Assembly (NCBI RefSeq): GCF_005239225.2
Contig: NC_133297.1
Span: 17,162,147 to 17,226,146, forward strand
DNA: 64,000 nucleotides
Reading direction: 5' to 3'
Source: Populus alba
Taxonomy: Eukaryota; Streptophyta; Magnoliopsida; Malpighiales; Salicaceae
Within the stretch, counting starts at the first letter, position 1; each line of letters begins with the position of its first letter. Positions 1 to 10,989 of the stretch are shown in pieces. A model generated the notes under the pieces. The model worked only from the letters and a program-made list of their open reading frames with translations. It had not been told where the DNA came from and made no database searches. The position numbers were made by a program, and so were the translations under genes.

Positions 1-569
1 TCCTTAAAGGATGAATATCCAAAATATTATTGGGAGTAATAAATCCGCACACATCCTTGAAAAAAGCCTTGATTATAATCGAGGACATTTCAAAAAAAAA
101 AAATTTACTCCACAGTTTACGAGCCGTGAGAGTATAAAAAACTAAAACATAGGTTTTTAGCGCCCTAGATTTCTAATTTTTTTTTGTCCCTTGTGATTTA
201 TGAGTCGCAAACTCTTGAAATACTAAGGGAAAAATGAGCTTTCGAAGCACATGGAATCTCCTTGGATTTCTATCCTAATAAATTTTATTTGAATCAAACC
301 TAGGAAAAACTGATGGGATTAGAAAACACCAACACCATAGCAATTATAGATCAAACCAAACACCAAGCAGCTTACCTTAGGTAGGGCGTACTAGGAGTGC
401 TAATACCTTCCCTTTACGCAACCAGTCCCTTGCCTTAGAATCTCTGAAAGACCAGTTAGGGTTCCTAGTGACCATAATACTAGGTGGCGACTCCTTTATA
501 CAAAAAGAAAAAAACCTGAAATTCAATCGATTGGTTGCCGCGACGCCGTGCGGATCTTGACGTGCGACA
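1..569 (+). mobile_element. 3' end of a Ty3/Gypsy LTR (element A family), truncated by the window edge
   Basis: This stretch is nearly identical to 12964-13528, the end of the Gypsy 3' LTR. It ends in GACGTGCGACA and is followed directly by AAACT (570-574) and Copia LTR sequence. The same AAACT follows the LTR at 13529-13533 and precedes an LTR start at 63662-63666, so AAACT is the 5-bp target duplication. Only the last part of the LTR is inside the window. Confidence 0.8.
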
Positions 570-779
570 AAACTGATAAATCTAGAATTTTATATGAATC
601 GGTTGACCATTTAGTGATATCAATTTAGTTGGTCGACCGTTTGATCATATGTGATAAAGACCTAGAAATTTGCAAGAATCGATCGACTAATTAGCTTTGA
701 CCAATTTGAACCAGTCGACTATTTGAGGTGACAAATGAACAATAATGTCTATAAACAACTACTCTTTGCTAGAATCAAT

Positions 780-830
<51 letters not shown>

Positions 831-1087
831 GCTATTTAAATAGCAAAAACTAATTCAAATCATTAATGCTAAATCATACTCATATTTGTTCATTAGAACC
901 TTCATATTTTTACACAAGAGTATAAATTCTCATACTCACTACACTTAAACACCTTCATATATTCTAAGTGCTATTGAGTGAGATATAGAGATAGAAGCTT
1001 TAGTTATATTATTTACTCTTTGAGAGAGTGTTTTTATATTTTAAACAATTGCAATCCTTTAAAAGTTTAAGTGAAAAACTCATAGTC
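570..1087 (+). repeat. Fragment of SIRE-like Copia LTR (second copy of 13529-14030)
   Basis: The sequence matches the Copia 5' LTR at 13529-14030 and, more distantly, the 3' LTR from about 20976. It starts just after the Gypsy LTR end and stops abruptly at 1087 in the middle of the Copia LTR, where Gypsy LTR sequence resumes. Apart from the AC microsatellite (about 23 repeats here, about 11 in the other copy) the two copies are almost identical, which points to a recent duplication or an assembly duplication. Confidence 0.8.
782..829 (+). repeat. (AC)n microsatellite, about 23 units
   Basis: Uninterrupted AC dinucleotide run inside the Copia LTR fragment. The same locus in the duplicate at 13739-13760 has about 11 units and the 3' LTR at 21194-21212 has about 9, a direct view of slippage between copies. 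Confidence 0.95.
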
Positions 1088-1284
1088 ATTGGTGTTGGGA
1101 TTAGAAAACACCAACACCATAGCAATTATAGAGCAAACCAAATACCAAGCAGCTTACCTTAGGTAGGGCGTACTAGGGGTGCTAATACCTTCCCTTTACG
1201 CAGCCAGTCCCTTGCCTTAGAATCTCTGAAAGACCAGTTAGGGTTCCTAGTGACCATAATACTAGGTGGCGACTCCTTTATAGT
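1088..1284 (+). mobile_element. Gypsy LTR 3' fragment acting as a truncated 5' LTR
   Basis: About 195 bp matching 311-503 and 13270-13460 of the Gypsy LTR. It stops near TGGCGACTCC, about 70-90 bp short of the true LTR end, and runs directly into the Gypsy leader. TGGCGACTCC also resembles the primer-binding site usual in this Gypsy group, so a deletion between the LTR-internal copy and the primer-binding site would give this junction (inference). All of the 5' LTR upstream of this piece is missing. Confidence 0.65.
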
Positions 1285-1503
1285 GATTGGTACACGTGCC
1301 ATCCCACCATCTGCTGAACCCCCATATTGCCTTTACGAGGACGATCACTGGGACAACAGGAGACCCTTTTTTTAGAGACCAAGTAGTAAACCTACCCCAT
1401 GTCTCACGTAAGGGAACTAGAACCTATCCTTAGGTTGTATGCTCCATGATATCTTTTGCATCAAAACAAATCTAACCCCAAAGCATCTTGAATTGCAGGA
1501 CTT

Positions 1504-3130
1504 ATGAACGAAATGGACACCATCGCTAAATTTTCCATCATAGAGTATGGAAAAAATTCTGAACTGTCACAATTGATTGAAGGAGACTGCCTTAGAAGCG
1601 ATGCTAAGAAGTCACCAATCAAGAACCTGAATTGCATTATGAATGAGGTGAACAAGTTAACGACTCATTTTCAGAATGTAGATAAAGATGCATTTTTTAG
1701 GAAATACGGATGTTTGGTGGAAATTGCAAGGGTAGAAGTTTTAAGCCCGGCTGTGCAAGCCTTAGTTCATTTTTGGATCCAGACTACTAGTGTTTTTCTT
1801 TTAGAAGCATAAGCCTATGTCCCACTAGGGAGGAATATGAAATGTTGACTAAGTTTCCAAACAATCTGTATATGATTTATTTTCCTTTGAGATTTGGCAA
1901 GATCATCCCCGAACTGTCAAAACTGCTCAGAATCGCCAACTTAGAAAAGTTTTTGGAAAAGAATACAACTGATCTAAAATGGAGGATGCTAGAAATTGAA
2001 CTGGAAAAGAAGTCAGGATTAGAAAAAAGAGATTGATTGCCTTGGGCATTTTTGGCCTTGTGTTGCTCTCAAGCCAGACGGGTGTAGTGAGTTTGGAGGT
2101 CGCTGCTGCTTATGTAGAGTATGAGAATACACAAATCAATCCAGTGGTTGATTTTAGTCAAAACCATCTTGACACTTAACCATTGTAGGAGGACCGGAAA
2201 AGAAGTAATGAGATGCTGCACGCAATTGTTGTATATCTGGATGGTTAGCCATATCAAAACAAAAAAAAGCATGTCTTTAATAATTTTTTATGGTTCACCC
2301 AAAGACCCCTGAAGTTAGTAGAAGAAGAAGAATGGGGAGATCTAGACAACCAAGGTTGGGTTGACAAATTAAAAGGTTTGCCTAATAGTGATTTTAGCTG
2401 GAGAACCTCATGGGTAACGACAGTGGAAGTCCTAATGAGTTGTGGACAAAGACGTTAGGTGCCATTGGTAGGGATTGCAGGTTATGTGAGTTATGCTCCT
2501 GCCCTAATGGTAAGGCAACTTGGGGGCATGCAGTTTATTCCAAGGACTATAGGAATTGCTCAATTCTTTGGTTTGTTCAAAGATCCCATTGCACAAGAAG
2601 TTTTGGAGATCATCTAACAAGATTGGAGGCATCCGGTTTTGGTTGAGATAGAAGGTTTAAAGGATCCAAGTGCAAGTGAAGGATATGCAAGATGGAGAGA
2701 CTTAACTACTTTATCCATGCCTTGTGTAGAGGCCAAATCTCCCAAAACTATAGAAAAGTCTATTAAGAGCAAAAGGGTCAATAATGAAGAGGAGTTAAGA
2801 AGACAAGTGGAAAAACTTCGGATAGAGTTGAGCTAAAGCAGAAAAGACAAGGCAATGTTGGAAGAAATGATGCTAGAAGAAGATAAAAGGAGAGCATTTC
2901 TGGATGAGCAAATACAATCTAGAGATGCGCGAATAACAAAGCTTGAGTTAAAGCTAGGTGAGGAGAAGATTATTAGGGAAGAAAGTGAGAAGGAGCTAGG
3001 AAGGATGAGTTTGGATTGGATGCAAAGTTGCTTTGAACTTGAAGCAATGGAGATTGACTTTAACGATTGCCAGGGAAGCACATAATATTACCAAGAAAAA
3101 TTTGTTAAGGAAAGATTGAGAACCGCGGCT
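1504..3130 (+). pseudogene. DUF7745-like gag remnant of Gypsy element A
   Basis: The open stretch 1504-1812 has the layout of the plant DUF7745 retroelement family: an N-terminal helical part, then RKYGCLVEIARVEV, then LVHFWIQTT. Reading continues across stops and frame changes through 1842-2036 and then about 2400-2836, which contains the family-like run QLGGMQFIPRTIGIAQFFGL across the 2500-2580 part in a different frame. The region 2639-3085 encodes a charged, coiled-coil-like tail rich in E, K, R and L. This is the gag-equivalent of a Gypsy group found in many eudicots. At least three frame changes and several stops are present, so no full product is expected. The first third is duplicated at 10115-10647. 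Confidence 0.75.
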
Positions 3131-3645
3131 TTGCCTTTTTACCTTTGGTCAGAGAGTTTGTTAAGGAAAGGGATTAAAATATTGTATTTCTAAATGTAAT
3201 AAACTTATCAAGCATTAATGAAAAGGGCGTTGACCAATCTTCTTATGTAAAATCTGTCTCTTGGTGAATATGATTCAAGCAAATGACTTCAAAGGCAGTA
3301 CTCCTAGCAATGTGACAAGAGAACCTATGTTTATAAGGTGGTGGCTATTATTCGTTCACAAGAAGGTTGCATCCATACCCAATATAGAAAGCATTCTTAT
3401 CACAATCATGCATTGTATCATGCATTTTCTTATACATCTATACACGTATTTGTAGACCTAGAAACGTAGGTCCCTCTTCTAGAATCCACAACACTTGACT
3501 AAGGAAAAGGATGAAAAAATGAAGTAAGGTCACACCTAGGAACTTAGAACCAAAAAGAGCTTGAAGGAATTTGGAATAATGTTGAGCACCTAATTAGTTT
3601 GCTCGAGCAAATGTTTTTAGACAACTTTTTCCCTTTAATGAGATC

Positions 3646-5870
3646 ATGCATTTTCAAAAATTCATCTTGATGTTTTTACACATCACTTTCCGTTTTCAAA
3701 GTGGATCTTCCATAACAACATCTACACTTTACAATGAGAATGAATGGCCGGATTTTAAAGAATACATAGTAGCTGTAGAAGAGGAAGAATTGGATGAAAA
3801 TAACATTAGGGGATTCACAAAATTAATAGGACACTATGAACAAGCTTGGAAACCCGCTAGAGAGGAATTTGAAACAATAGATGTGGGTAATGAAAAATTA
3901 TAAGAAAAAACTAAGGATAAGGATTGTGATCACTCCTAAAGTGAGAAGATTTGATTGCATTACTCCGAGATTATATAGATATGCCTGGTGGATAGGGTAC
4001 TACTATTAGAAAGATGCAAACCGGTTAAGCAAAAGTTGGGAAGAACTCATCAAGATTCCTTGATCAAGGTAAATACAGAATTTGAAAAGCAGTGGGATGT
4101 TGGTTTTCTAGAAAGTAGTCAAGTATCCTCAATGTGTGTCCAACATAGTGGTAGTACCCAAAGAGGAAGATAAAATCAGAGTTTGTGTGTGGACTTTCAA
4201 TTGTTAAGGAAGAAGAATCTTAGAATTTGGAATAAGAGTGTGAAAAAGCTTTCACAAAAATCAAGTAGTACCTACTGAATCCACCCCTATCTATCAAGCC
4301 GAATTGCAAAATGGCAAGTTCTATTGGCTGAGTACGACATAGTATATATGACAAGGAAAGTCATGAAAGGGAGTGTTATTGTCGATCACCTTACCGACCA
4401 TGCTAGGGAAGATTATGAGTCATTAAAATTTGACTTTCCTGATGAAGATGTGCTTTCAGTTGAGGAAGGGAAATCAGATTGGTGGATTATGTATGTTGAT
4501 GGTGTTGTGGTAATAGAGAGGTGGCAGTGCTAATATTTCCTAATAAGAAGCAATATCCAGTTTTAGTTAAGTCGCAATTTGGGTGCACTAACAACACAAC
4601 CGAGTATGAAGCTTGCATTCTTGATTTTAGAGGTTACATTGGAGCTAAACATCAGAAAGATAGATGTGTATTGGAGACTCAATTTTGATTATTTACCAAG
4701 TGAAAGAAAAAGGGCAAACCAAGGATGAGAAGTTGAGACCTTACCAAGAATACATGTCTAATTTGGCTAGAGAATTTGAGGAAATAAAGTTCACCCATCT
4801 AGGAAGGGAAGGAAACCATTCTAATGTTTTGGTCACGCCAGCTTCTATGGCTAGATTAGACTTTGGGCACAAGGTACAACCGATACACATTGATATAAGA
4901 AATAACTCAACTCATTGTTACTCAGTTGAAAGGGAAATAGATGGAAACCCTCGGTACTATGATATTAAGAATTTCATCCAAAACCAAACATATCCCATGG
5001 GGGCATTCAAAATCAACAAGAAGACTTTGAGGAGATCGACAATGGAATTTTATCTCGGTGAGGAAACTTTGTATAAGAAATCATCTGACAAGACCTTGTT
5101 GAGATGTTTGGAGGCAAAAAGTGGTGAAGAAATTTATGAAAAGAGATTTGATTTGTCGATATGGTTCACTAGAAAAAGATTATATCTAACAATGCCCAGA
5201 ACTTCAATGGCAAGATAATAATAGAACTCTACCCTAGATGGAAAATCAAACATTCCAATTCCTCGCCGTATAGGCCAAAGATGAATGGTGCGGTAGAAAT
5301 TGCTAACAAGAATGTCAAGAAGATTATTCAGAAGATGATACACCTATAAGGATTGACATGAGATGTTGTCATTGGCCCTTCACGCGTTCTACACCGCAGT
5401 CCGAACCTTAATAGGAGCCACCTCGTAAATGTTGGTATATGGAATGGAGGTGGTGATGCTTTTAAAAGTGGAAATCCCCTCATTAAAAGTATTGATAGAC
5501 TTTGAGCTAAAAGAGGTAGAATGGGAAAAGGTTAGATATGAACAGTTGAATCTGATAAGTGAAAAGAGGATAGTCGCAATCTGTCATCATCAACTTTATC
5601 AAAGAAGGATGGCCAAATCATACGACAAGAAGATTCGACCTTGAGGATTCCATAAAAGAGATCTTGTATTGAAGAAAATGTTGTCTTTTACCAGGAGAAG
5701 ATCAGAGTAAATGAATGTCAAACAATGAGGGCCCTTTGGTGGTAAAGAAAGCGTTCTCGGGAGAAGCTTTATTGTTATCTAGAATGGATGGAGAAAATCT
5801 AGTTAAACCTATGAATGTTGACTCTAAAAAGAAATACTATGCTTCCCAGTCAATAAAATAAAGTTCGGCC
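3646..5870 (+). pseudogene. Gypsy pol remnant: linker, RT start, RNase H, integrase
   Basis: 3646-3903 gives an acidic linker ending in WKPAREEFETIDVGNEKL. 3988-4200 gives the start of reverse transcriptase, including CKPVKQKLGRTHQ and a decayed VCVDF, then the RT palm is missing: sequence passes within about 60 bp to RNase H (4324-4540, MAEYDIVYMTRKVMKG, then DWWIMYVDGVV). RNase H continues at 4590-4900 (NNTTEYEACI, LGREGNHSNVLVTPASMARL). Integrase pieces follow at 4900-5870 (the catalytic-core end NSSPYRPKMNGAV, then LVYGMEVVMLLKVEIPSL and KKILSL-like tail). Stops and frameshifts are frequent and the integrase catalytic core is also shortened. Order of domains (RT, RNase H, integrase) fixes it as Ty3/Gypsy. 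Confidence 0.8.
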
Positions 5871-6599
5871 ATGGATTCTCTTTGTAAAGAACCTTTTTTT
5901 CATAAAACATATGATCTCATAGCATTTGAAATCTTTTACTTAAAAGAACTTTTTTTTACGCATGACTAAGGAGATGACTCCATCAATTAGAGAGAACCAA
6001 ATCAAATCTAAACTTGACATATTTTTACACACCACAATAGGGGCAAGAAAAATTCACATAGAGGTCCATAGTGAACCAAAGCCCAAAAGGGTATCATCAT
6101 AAAAACTTATGAATTTTTTACGAGTATTGCTAATTGCATTGAAGGTTGCAGTTTTCATGAACAAAACCAAAAATTTTGAGTTTTCTTGTCAAAAATAATA
6201 ATAAAGGACAATACTCAATGGAGCAAGAAAGGGCCCCATAAGGAACCAGAGATCTCTTCACCAAGAGGATATGAAGTATAATGTGTGGAGCACATTCTAG
6301 TTCAAGAGAAAAGGTTGGACAAACAAATGGAAAGAAGAGCTCGAAGAAGTTTACAACGAAAGGGGGACCTATGTTTCCAAGACAAGTAACAAAAACATGC
6401 ATGCTATTTGTCATAACACTAACCTGGCAGGAAAGGTAGGATGAAAGCCCAAATTAATTCCAAGTTTTAGGAATCACTAAGAGATAGAATCTCAAATCAA
6501 CAGAGCTATGGAAAAGAATATGAATTATGAACCAGCACTGTTTCATTTCCTCAAGGTAAGATGTTTTCTTTTGAATTTTTAGATGGGCCAATCACCTGA
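5871..6599 (+). other. Gypsy 3' untranslated spacer without recognised features
   Basis: Sequence between the end of integrase and the first tandem array. I see no conserved coding in any frame and no clear repeats. It is presumably retroelement 3' untranslated sequence. Confidence 0.5.
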
Positions 6600-7500
6600 T
6601 AATGAGACCATTTTTTAGAAAAGCGTGGAGTTTTCTAAGAATTTTAAAAGGAGGCCGGTCGCTCGATATTGAAACCATTTCTTAGAAAAGCGTGGAGTTT
6701 TCTAAAAATTTTAAGATGGGCCAGTCACCCAATATTGAGATTATTCCTTAGAAAAGCGTGGAGTTTTCTAAGAATTTTAACATGGGCCGATCACTTGATA
6801 TTGAGACTGTTTCTTAGAAAAGCATGGAGTTTTCTAAGAATTTTAAGATGGGTAGGTCACCTGATATTGAGACCATTTCTTAAAAAAGCATGGAGTTTTC
6901 TAAAAATTTTAAGAGGGGCCGGTGACCTGATATTGAAACCGTTTCTTAGAAAAGCGTGGAGTTTTCTAAGAATTTTAAGATGGGTCGGTCACTTGATATT
7001 GAGACTGTTTCTTAGAAAAGCGTGGAGTTTTCTAAGAATTTTAAGATGGGCAGGTCACCCGATATTGAGACCGTTTCTTAGAAAAGCGTGGAGTTTTCTA
7101 AGAATTTTAAGAGGGGTCGGTGACCTGATATTGAAACCGTTTCTTATGGAGTTTTCTAAGAATTTTAAGATGGGTCGGTCACCCGATTTTGAGACCATTT
7201 CTTAGAAAAGCGTGAAGTTTTCTAAGAATTCTTTAAGATGGACAAGTACTTGATATTGAAACCGTTTCTTAGAAAAGCATGGAGTTTTCTAAGAATTTTA
7301 AGATGGGTCGGTCACTTGATACTGAGACTGTTTCTTAGAAAAGCGTGGAGTTTTCAAAGAATTTTAAGATGGGCAGGTCACCCGATATTGAGACCATTTT
7401 TTAGAAAAACGTGGAGTTTTCTAAGAATTTTAAGAGGAGCCGGTCGCCTGATATTGAAACTGTTCCTTAGAAAAGCATGGAGTTTTCTAAGAATCTTTTT
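6600..7500 (+). repeat. Tandem array 1: about 14 copies of a 66-bp hairpin unit
   Basis: Each 66-bp unit contains the arms TTCTTAGAAAA and TTTTCTAAGAA, perfect inverted repeats around an 8-nt loop (GCGTGGAG), followed by a GGTCACCTGATATTGAGACC-like segment. Units whose join reads GAAACC recur every 2-4 copies (about 6673, 6935, 7133, 7258, 7457), so there is higher-order structure. One unit near 7145 has lost part of the arm. Because 66 is a multiple of 3, one frame stays open and encodes a 22-residue repeat (RKAWSFLRILRWVGHLILRL), which I do not consider a real protein. Confidence 0.9.
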
Positions 7501-7501
7501 C

Positions 7502-8060
7502 TGGGTAGGTCACCCATAATAATGAGGCCATTCTTCCCCCTAGGTAGGTCACCCATAAGAATGAGACCACTCTTCCTCCCTTTCCACTTGGGTAGGTCAC
7601 CCATCACAATGAGACCATCATTTTTTTTTCTGGATAGGCCACCCATTAGAATGAGACCATTCTCCATCTTTTTTTTACCTGGGTAGGTCATCCATAATAA
7701 TGAGGCCATTCTCCCCCCGAGTAGGTCACCCATAAGAATGAGACCACTCTTCCCCCTTGCCATTTGGGTAGGTCACCCATCACAATGAGACCATCATTAT
7801 TTTTTTTCTGGGTAGGTCACCCATTAGAATGAGACCATTCTCCATCTTTTTTTTTTACCTGGGTAGGTCACCCACAATAATGAGGCCATTCTCCCCCCTG
7901 GGTAGGTCACCCATAAGAATGAGACCATTCTCCTTTTTTTTTACCTGGGTAGGTCACCCATTATAATGAGGCCATTCTTCCCCTAGGTAGGTCACCCATA
8001 AGAATGAGACCACTCTTCCCCTTTTCCATTCGGGTAGGTCACCCGTCATAATGAGACCAC
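7502..8060 (+). repeat. Tandem array 2: GGTAGGTCACCC repeats in a 4-unit higher-order repeat
   Basis: About 13 units of 40-50 bp, each with a core close to GGGTAGGTCACCCATAA followed by AATGAGRCCA and a pyrimidine-rich spacer. Four unit types with different spacers (short C-run, CTTCC-type, T-run, CATCTTTT-type) repeat in order with a period near 180 bp: 7502-7680, 7681-7860, then a shortened set (7861-7947), then a partial set to 8060. Confidence 0.9.
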
Positions 8061-8083
8061 ACACACATTTTTGTATTAGTTGT

Positions 8084-8247
8084 GGTTAAAGGAGATCGCC
8101 AGATAGGATCTCAGGTTAACCCAACCACACACATAGTTTAGCTTTGGTTAAAGGGAATCGCTAGATGGAATTTCAGGTTGACCGAGTTACACATTGACTT
8201 TGCTTCGGGTTAAAGGAGATCGCCAGATGGGATCTTAGGTTAACCCA
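8084..8247 (+). repeat. Tandem array 3: three copies of a about 62-bp inverted-repeat unit
   Basis: Units start near 8084, 8145 and 8208. In each, GGTTAAAGGAGATC on one side faces GATCTCAGGTTAACC on the other around a GCCAGAT loop, so the unit is a long imperfect hairpin. The middle unit has diverged. Confidence 0.85.
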
Positions 8248-8251
8248 ATCA

Positions 8252-8365
8252 AAAAGGCAGGTCGCCCGTGAAAATAGAACAACGTGCATATGTGGGCAGG
8301 TCGCCCCTGAAAATAGACCAGGTTTGAGTGTGTGTGGGCAGGTTGCCCCTGAAAATAGACCAAAT
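8252..8365 (+). repeat. Tandem array 4: three copies of a about 42-bp GGCAGGTCGCCC unit
   Basis: Units at about 8253, 8294 and 8336, each GGGCAGGTCGCCCCTGAAAA plus TAGACC and a variable tail. GGGC and GCCC pair around AGGTC, and GGTC and GACC can pair more widely. Confidence 0.85.
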
Positions 8366-8429
8366 TTTCTTTAAAAAAAAAATGAAGTCCTTAAATGAGT
8401 GGATCACTTAGCAAGCAAGGAATAACTTT

Positions 8430-8457
8430 TCTTCTTCTTCTTCTTCTTCTTCTTCTT
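8430..8457 (+). repeat. (CTT)n microsatellite
   Basis: Run of CTT triplets about 55 bp upstream of the polypurine tract in Gypsy element A. Confidence 0.9.
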
Positions 8458-8507
8458 TACAAGCTTACTATGCAAAACATTAAGGAATTTTGCTTCGTAA
8501 GCATTAT

Positions 8508-8517
8508 AAAGAGGGGG
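8508..8517 (+). promoter_or_regulatory. Polypurine tract of Gypsy element A
   Basis: AAAGAGGGGG followed by CATC and then the LTR start TGTTGTTAC. This is the usual plus-strand primer position immediately before a 3' LTR. Confidence 0.8.
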
Positions 8518-9500
8518 CATCTGTTGTTACTCATTTTTGGACCCCCACGTGCTAGAGATGATGTATACCTCTTTTGAATAGAGTGTAGGAGTTTAGCTCA
8601 TGTTCGCCAGAAGATTGACAAAAGCACATAAGAAATATTTTTTTTTTCCAAAAAAAACCTGGTGTGAGCTATTTTCTACTCTTTTTTAGCCTTCCCCTTT
8701 ACTACCAAAATCATCAGGTTTTCTTAGGTTGATCAAGAGTCTTCAGAATGCTAAATTCATTCCTTCATTATCTTGTTTTTAAGGTTGAATAAATCCTTCA
8801 GAATTTGCACTAAAAAATGGTTTGCTGTTGTCACAATTTTTTGTTCCAACTTAGGCTCTGATTTTGACTCAGTTTCGTACGATATATGACCATCCTAGGT
8901 ATATTCTGTCACTTATTACATGTTGAAAAATTGACGTACACCTTTATTAAGTCCTAGGGATCATTGTTCTTAGAGCAGATTCTTAGTTAGATTTGGATGC
9001 TCAGCATTGTCAGATCAAGAACCTTTTTGACCAACTAGATTACTACCAGATTCTATTTTATAAAATGATTTTATTTCACTTCGACTCCTTCATCAAAGTT
9101 GTAGTCCTATATGCATAGATGAATTTGGGCTTTTGGATCGCTTGATTTCGATACTAAAAGCTTAAGGTATTCCCGTTTGAATATCTAACATGAAGGCAGA
9201 GAATTCTGCCGCGAGAAGATATTGACCTGAGTCTGCACTAAAAAAACTCTATTTTTGGCCCAGTTTTTGTGATTTTTTTTCTTAGTTTATACTCTCAGTC
9301 AAATCAGGATTCTCGGTATTTGTTAGTTTTTGAGTTAGACTTGGAGATCCCTTTTGACCACCCAAATTACTACTAGATTCTGTTCTGTAAAAAGATTTTA
9401 TCTGACTTCGACTCCTTCATCAAAGTTGTAGTCCTAGACGCGTAGAATAAATTTGGCTTTTGAATCACTTGATTCTGATATCAGAAGCTCAAGATATTCC

Positions 9501-10989
9501 CATTAGAACCTTCATATTTTTACACAAGAGTATAAATTCTCATACTCACTACACTTAAACACCTTCATATATTCTAAGTGCTATTGAGTGAGATATAGAG
9601 ATAGAAGCTTTAGTTATATTATTTACTCTTTGAGAGAGTGTTTTTATATTTTAAACAATTGCAATCCTTTAAAAGTTTAAGTGAAAAACTCATAGTCATT
9701 GGTGTTGGGATTAGAAAACACCAACACCATAGCAATTATAGAGCAAACCAAATACCAAGCAGCTTACCTTAGGTAGGGCGTACTAGGGGTGCTAATACCT
9801 TCCCTTTACGCAGCCAGTCCCTTGCCTTAGAATCTCTGAAAGACCAGTTAGGGTTCCTAGTGACCATAATACTAGGTGGCGACTCCTTTATAGTGATTGG
9901 TACACGTGCCATCCCACCATCTGCTGAACCCCCATATTGCCTTTACGAGGACGATCACTGGGACAACAGGAGACCCTTTTTTTTAGAGACCAAGTAGTAA
10001 ACCTACCCCATGTCTCACGTAAGGGAACTAGAACCTATCCTTAGGTTGTATGCTCCATGATATCTTTTGCATCAAAACAAATCTAACCCCAAAGCATCTT
10101 GAATTGCAGGACTTATGAACGAAATGGACACCATCGCTAAATTTTCCATCATAGAGTATGGAAAAAATTCTGAACTGTCACAATTGATTGAAGGAGACTG
10201 CCTTAGAAGCGATGCTAAGAAGTCACCAATCAAGAACCTGAATTGCATTATGAATGAGGTGAACAAGTTAACGACTCATTTTCAGAATGTAGATAAAGAT
10301 GCATTTTTTTAGGAAATACGGATGTTTGGTGGAAATTGCAAGGGTAGAAGTTTAAGCCCGGCTGTGCAAGCCTTAGTTCATTTTTGGATCCAGACTACTA
10401 GTGTTTTTCTTTTAGAAGCATAAGCCTATGTCCCACTAGGGAGGAATATGAAATGTTGACTAAGTTTCCAAACAATCTGTATATGATTTATTTTCCTTTG
10501 AGATTTGGCAAGATCATCCCCGAACTGTCAAAACTGCTCAGAATCGCCAACTTAGAAAAGTTTTTGGAAAAGAATACAACTGATCTAAAATGGAGGATGC
10601 TAGAAATTGAACTGGAAAAGAAGTCAGGATTAGAAAAAAGAGATTGATTGCCTTGGGCATTTTTGGCCTTGTGTTGCTCTCAAGCCAGACGGGTGTAGTG
10701 AGTTTGGAGGTCGCTGCTGCTTATGTAGAGTATGAGAATACACAAATCAATCCAGTGGTTGATTTTAGTCAAAACCATCTTGACACTTAACCATTGTAGG
10801 AGGACCGGAAAAGAAGTAATGAGATGCTGCACGCAATTGTTGTATATCTGGATGGTTAGCCATATCAAAACAAAAAAAAGCATGTCTTTAATAATTTTTT
10901 ATGGTTCACCCAAAGACCCCTGAAGTTAGTAGAAGAAGAAGAATGGGGAGATCTAGACAACCAAGGTTGGGTTGACAAATTAAAAGGTT
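9501..10989 (+). repeat. Copy of 891-2378 embedded in the Gypsy LTR
   Basis: 1489 bp matching 891-2378 almost base for base. It begins in Copia LTR sequence, crosses the Gypsy LTR fragment and leader, and ends in the DUF7745-like gag remnant. Differences are mostly 1-bp length changes in homopolymers (T runs near 9975 and 10303, a T lost near 10352). It includes a second copy of the gag remnant reading frames (10115-10312, 10453-10647). It is flanked by a 163-bp direct duplication of LTR sequence (9341-9503 and 10988-11150). Confidence 0.9.

Larger units (their letters stand above)
1285..8521 (+). mobile_element. Internal region of a degenerate Ty3/Gypsy retrotransposon (element A)
   Basis: Leader (1285-1500), DUF7745-type gag remnant (1504-3130), pol remnant (3646-5870), a 3' untranslated region containing four tandem-repeat arrays (6600-8365), a CTT microsatellite (about 8430-8457) and a polypurine tract AAAGAGGGGG (8508-8517) just before the LTR start TGTTGTTAC at 8522. 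Many stops and frameshifts interrupt the coding parts and most of the reverse transcriptase is deleted. The element is non-autonomous. Confidence 0.85.

Noticed and set aside
7467..7763. Repetitive minus-strand reading frame with GLILMGDLP-type repeats
   Set aside because: It is the translation of tandem array 2 on the opposite strand; unit lengths vary and the frame is not kept.
6600..8365. CRISPR-like array
   Set aside because: Units are adjacent tandem copies without unique spacers, in a plant retrotransposon 3' untranslated region.
10115..10923. Second independent DUF7745-type gag gene
   Set aside because: It is the copied patch of 1504-2312, not a separate element.
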